A stretch of DNA of 64,000 bases from positions 7,564,001 to 7,628,000 of the forward strand of contig NC_052137.2 of NCBI RefSeq assembly GCF_016086655.4. Direction: 5' to 3'. Shown here one piece after another: positions 59,806 through 64,000 of this stretch. Positions within the stretch are counted from its first letter, which is position 1; the number at the start of each line of letters is the position of its first letter. Below the pieces are notes generated by a model that did no database searches, was not told where the DNA came from, and saw nothing but the letters and a program-made list of their open reading frames with translations. The position numbers were made by a program, and so were the translations under genes. This DNA is from Lepeophtheirus salmonis. Taxonomy: Eukaryota > Arthropoda > Copepoda > Siphonostomatoida > Caligidae.

Positions 59806-60437
59806 TACCGAGTGGTCCATTGAAATCTGAACTCTTATTAATTCCATAATTAATGAAGGTTGAGTGATGGAAATTAATTTATATCTCGATAAGTTAAAGT
59901 ATAAACAGTTGGTTACAAAAAAAAACTTGAGCTCTCTAGCTGAGGTACAAATCGAGAAAATGACACTTGAACGTAATCAACGAATTCCCAATAGCGCACT
60001 CCTAGAAAGTGAAACGTCTCCAGGACCACCGTCTACGCCGTAAGCAAGTCCAAAACGTTGGAAAGGAAGAAGGGCTCTTTCAAAAATGCCAAACAGAATC
60101 CAGATGAGTTAAAAAACAGCAAGGCCAATTTCCTCATGTTCATGAGTGGTCATCAAACACCAAGATCCTCAAAGACAATGTAGGCCAGCACTGGGACGCC
60201 ATGACAGAGCAATACATCCGTAGGGGGTGCTAGGCCTTCCGCCGCCACCTGGAAGCCATAATTGGTGCCAAGGAAGACCGCAATAATGATTATGAGAGCT
60301 CAGATACACATCTATTGATTTAATTGTATTAATTAATTGTATTGAAAAGTATTAATTTTGTTGAAATTATATTTTTAATTAATGAATTAAATCTTTTTAA
60401 AGCTTAAAATTCAATGTATTCAGATGTTAAAGGACCA
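59806..60437 (+). mobile_element. Tc1-like non-autonomous copy with both inverted ends
   Basis: The left end taccgagtggtccattgaaat (59806) and right end aggaccactcggta (60424-60437) are inverted, with TA at each side as expected for Tc1/mariner insertion. The interior has N-terminal (ERNQRIPNSALLES-like) and C-terminal (HWDAMTEQYIR) transposase scraps joined by a deletion. At 630 bp it is about half a full element. Confidence 0.85.
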
Positions 60438-60449
60438 CTCGGTAGTGCA

Positions 60450-60705
60450 GGAGCAGTTCCTTGTATGGGCAACTGCCCAGGGTGGTATGAGCGCCCGTAA
60501 AAAAGCAGTATTTGTTTGGTTAATTTCCTCTGGTTTTTATATATGTGTAATTTACACTTAAAGTTTACGTCATTTTCAAACAGAACAAAGTCTCACTTTC
60601 AAATATTATTATTTTTTTTTTTTTTTTTATTCTAAGGAAATAAATCAGAATACCTATTCTAAATTTATTTAATAATCCACGATAAATAATCAAAACACCA
60701 ACGAC
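60450..60705 (+). repeat. Repeat family D (gggcaac-gcccagggcggcatgagcgcc)
   Basis: Contains gagcagttccttgtatgggc, aactgcccagggtggtatga and gcgcccgtaaaaa, then a T-rich tract and caaaacaccaacgacg. The second copy is at 62955-63185 with the same order. Confidence 0.65.
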
Positions 60706-60859
60706 GTGTGTGGGCGGTTTTTAGCTGGCCCGGTTTTCAGGAGTCATCAAACGGAAGAAGAGGGAATTTTCTTTTCCTTAGCTATTGTCATTATGATTTA
60801 ATTTCTGAGAAGTGAACTTCCTTTTCTATACGTATTATATACGAAACAGGATAGAGCAC

Positions 60860-61095
60860 TTGTGAGTAGTTTGCCAGTCCTTATTTAGTTTCAGTTCTGC
60901 AAAAAACTTTAAAAAATCGGTTCTTAATTACGTCATTCAACTTTATTTCATCTTTTTTGAATCAGTACTCAGTTCTAGTACTGATAGTCCGAAGGACCAA
61001 CTGTCTTAAGGACCGTTCTCAAGGACTGATTGGAGCGATTTTAAGACTGGATTGAACTATACCAAATAAATAAGGACTAACAGAATACTACTTGT
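60860..61095 (+). repeat. Family B copy
   Basis: Contains gtttgccagtccttatttag, gtccgaaggaccaactgtct taag and tttaagactggattgaacta. It directly precedes a family A copy. Confidence 0.65.
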
Positions 61096-61104
61096 GGGTG
61101 ATCA

Positions 61105-61330
61105 TAAAAGATGCCGAGTAGCAATCGGGATTTGTTGCGGAGTTATAATTGTAAGTCCTTGTTGGCCTATGAGTATAATTGAGGATTGACGTCGGAGTTA
61201 TTCTTGCTTATTTTCTTGTTTATTTCCTTCTCCCCCTCATCACAGCTGATAAAATAAAACGTCATGACAGCGGAGCCAACGCATTCTTCAATTGTCAGGG
61301 TTACCATATCGATTTTTGGTTTCTTTTCTT
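61105..61330 (+). repeat. Family A copy
   Basis: Contains gggatttgttgcggagttat, gagtataattgaggattgac, aataaaacgtcatgacagcg and ttgtcagggttaccat. The most complete copy. Confidence 0.7.
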
Positions 61331-61685
61331 TAACATGCCCAAAATGTTCTTGATTATTATCTTATTCGTATGTGTGTAAATGCAACGAACCTCCTTAATT
61401 AATTATTATCCTTCTTTTTGAATGAAGGAAATTGACAATGGTATATATTTTTATGATTGATTGTCTATTTTTCTGTTAATGTAGTTTCTATCAGGTCATA
61501 TGATCTTCTTCCGTGTGTACTAGAGTCAATTCTGTTTGGTCAAGGCCCTATATCTATAACGAGGTTCAATTATTCTTTATAATGAGTTAAAATGTGCTAT
61601 TTACGAGGATAAATACGAAATGTTTTTTGACTAACAAAAAAGTACACAGGTACTGGGTTGGGATTTTATGTTCGGAAAATTTAAG

Positions 61686-62396
61686 GATAATATATAGGGT
61701 AGTCCAGAAAAATGGGGAAAATCTTTAAAGGTTTATAACGAACGAACAATGTGGGTTAGAACCATAATTTCTTTACTATTTTAAAGCAATGATTTAATGG
61801 CATTCAATTATTTATATAGAGACTCCCCCCTTTCTTCATAACCTCAACTAAATGGCGCCGGAAGCTTTGGTAGCCCCGGCGATCCAGCTTTTTCATTGGA
61901 CTGGTTCTGGTTTTTCACTTTTAATTTACATTTCCTGGACGGATGGATGGAATATCCCAAGGAAGAAATTACAACTTCCAACCAGGCAGTGCACCAGCCC
62001 TAAAGGCCAAAAAAGTGCAGGATGTCTTGACCACAAAATGTCCTCACTTTTTGAGCCTGGAATTTTGGCCTGCAAGCACCCTGGACCGGAACCCATGCAA
62101 ATCTTATCTCTGGGGAAGGGTCGAGAACGAGACCTGTCCCAAGTATCATTCGTCTGTGGAGGCCCTGAAGATGTCCATTACCTGTAGAATGGCAAAGCTG
62201 GATATGCATGAGGTCCCCTGGGGCTGCCAAAGCTACTGGCACCATGTGGATGAGATTACCAATAGAAACAATTACAAATAATTGGTTGTCACTAAATGTA
62301 GCTTTTAAATAAAAAAATAAGTATTGTTCTTTCCCATCTAGATTGTTTGTTATAAGCCTCTAAATTGTTTCCAATTTATGTGGTCCGCCCTGTATA
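61686..62396 (+). mobile_element. Tc1-like element with inverted ends, internally deleted
   Basis: The left end ggtagtccagaaaaatgggg (61698) and right end ccaatttatgtggtccgccctgta (62374-62396) are imperfect inverted copies. The interior encodes SLEFWPASTLDRNPCKSYLW, GRVENETCPKYHSSVEALK and KLDMHEVPWGCQSYWHHVDE, the C-terminal transposase block with the catalytic DRNP. Confidence 0.85.
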
Positions 62397-62397
62397 T

Positions 62398-62575
62398 TAC
62401 AATTTACTCAAACCACCTCCAGCTTCAACCGCAGCCTCCAATCTGGCACATGCCTTGATGAGAAACTCCCTGTCCATGTTGGCCACTGCTTCAAGAATGG
62501 AAGCCCGCTAAGACTCAACAGTGATCTTCATAACTGGCCCCATCGTCTTTGCCTAAAAAGCCTAAAAAATAAAGA
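62398..62575 (-). mobile_element. Tc1-like transposase C-terminal scrap
   Basis: Minus strand: KTMGPVMKITVES, then ASILEAVANMDREFLIKACA and RLEAAVEAGGGL, a transposase C-terminus. It directly abuts the end of the preceding element. Confidence 0.6.
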
Positions 62576-64000
62576 TAATAAAGATGTGGGGTTTCCCGTA
62601 TAAAACCGGTTCCAATTACCCAATTTGGACAAACTGCAGTAGTTTAAAATTTTAGCATAACACCTGATCTGTTAACATCAATTTTAGCTCTCCAGCATCA
62701 TGATCTATGGAATTATTTGTGTTCTTTTGTGTACACCTGGCACGATGGCATACAATAATGGCCACGCAGCGTTCTTATTCGGAGGACATCTCTAGATTTT
62801 TTCGTTTTTTCTTAAGCAGTTTTTTTCAGTTGAATCTTATGAGCACAATTTTATATTCATAGATCTCTATGTGGCCAAGGTATCTAGGTCTAAACTTGTT
62901 CCGGATTTGAAATATCCATCCTGTATGTATTTAAATATATATATATGCAAATTTTAAGTAGGGGCGGTTCCTGATATGGGCAACCCCCAAGAGCGGCATG
63001 AGCACCCACAAAAAATTTAAAAAACCTGTAAAGTCAACGTCGTATTGAAACGGAAAAAAGTGTTCCATCAATATTTTTTTAATTTTATTTTTATATTAAG
63101 ATAAAAAAAAATCGAAACACCCTTTCTAAATTAAATAACAAGCCAAAATAAAATATTATTAAAGCACCAATAACGAAGTACATTCAATCTCGATTGAACG
63201 TATTTTAAATCCTTTCAAGGAGATAGTTTTTTTACGTATTCCATGTTGCAATCTTTCAGGCAGATTTTTTTTAAATATTGTAAATTAATTTGTTTGTTTT
63301 AAGGACTAATATATTAAGATATATATATTTTTCAGATGGAACCTTTCAGTTGCTAGACATTGAGATCAAAAATTCCCTCTTTAACACTGCTTTTATTTAA
63401 AAAAATTATAATTCATTTTTAAAACAATTTACACCAAAGATATGCAAGAATGCTTACTTCAGAAGGATAAGTTAAAACCAAGACGACCTATTAAATAATC
63501 AACAAAAAGGAAGAAAGAGCAAACGCTACAGCCTTTTTTCCTCTTCTAATTTTTAAAGGGTGTTTTTTTTATTATTACAAACTACTCAACTTTTGTCATA
63601 GGTCATATGATAAATGCAGACCATCACAATTCTTTTAATTGAGCACACTTTTGATACGGTCAATAAAAAATAGTCATTGAATCCGCAAATAATATACTGT
63701 AAAATTTAGAGTACTATATGACATATAATTAACAAATAATCATTATCCTAAAAAATGTGTTGTGCAAATTGCAAATTCAAGGACTGAACATCACGTAGAC
63801 AATTTATTTATCTTAGTTAGGGAAGTAACCATTACAACACATAGTTCTTCACTATAGCCACTATCAACCAACGCAAACTACTTATAAGAATACCATTAGA
63901 AAGACATGACGCAAAAGACAAAAAAAAAAAATGGTGTAATACATCATATCTATGCAGAGATCTGGATGTCATGAGTGACTCAGCCGACTAACAAGAAATG
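62576..64000. other. Right edge, no gene seen
   Basis: A family D copy and AT-rich unique-looking sequence. No open frame long enough to report. Confidence 0.7.
62955..63185 (+). repeat. Family D copy
   Basis: Contains ggggcggttcctgatatggg, caacccccaagagcggcatg and agcacccacaaaaaa, then a T-rich tract and aaagcaccaataacgaa. Confidence 0.65.

Overview
This is eukaryotic, strongly AT-rich DNA with long introns, short degenerate exons and many decayed Tc1/mariner transposons. The gene content (an arthropod-style kon-tiki/CSPG4 gene and an LCMT1 gene) and the Tc1/mariner types suggest an arthropod. A parasitic copepod such as a caligid sea louse is my best guess, but that is inference from repeat style and not proof.

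Layout. Positions 1-10,876 hold only repeats and transposon remnants, apart from a doubtful partial reading frame at the left edge. From 10,877 to about 46,333 runs the plus-strand gene for a CSPG4/NG2/Kon-tiki type transmembrane proteoglycan. I resolve eleven exons: the end of a laminin-G region, fifteen CSPG repeats, one transmembrane helix and a long cytoplasmic tail. The signal peptide and first laminin-G domain lie upstream, outside what I can recognise. Repeat 9 needs a one-base correction in a run of seven T at 40,125-40,131. A minus-strand gene for a small four-helix membrane protein (three coding exons, 30,846 down to 26,056) is nested in the 16 kb intron. From 46.3 to 54.8 kb there is no gene. 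An intronless LCMT1 gene (PP2A leucine carboxyl methyltransferase) lies at 54,847-55,881. The remainder to 64,000 is again repeats and transposon remnants.

The most interesting signal is at the 3' end of the proteoglycan gene. Splicing 44,777 to 45,445 produces the hallmark NG2 C-terminus QYWV followed directly by TGA. The same frame then stays open for another 217 codons, looks coding, and ends in ESSV. QYWV is a class II PDZ ligand and ESSV a class I PDZ ligand. The stop is TGA followed by C, and a 10-bp hairpin starts 12 bases after it. This suggests programmed stop-codon readthrough, or a 15-base alternative acceptor, that swaps one PDZ ligand for another.

Other structure: a family of elements with GGGGCGTCCGCA-type inverted ends carrying an AT-rich ~50-bp minisatellite recurs in most large introns of this gene and just downstream. 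A long inverted-repeat (foldback) element fills the 40,653-41,917 intron. Several unnamed interspersed repeat families occur two to eight times in the window.
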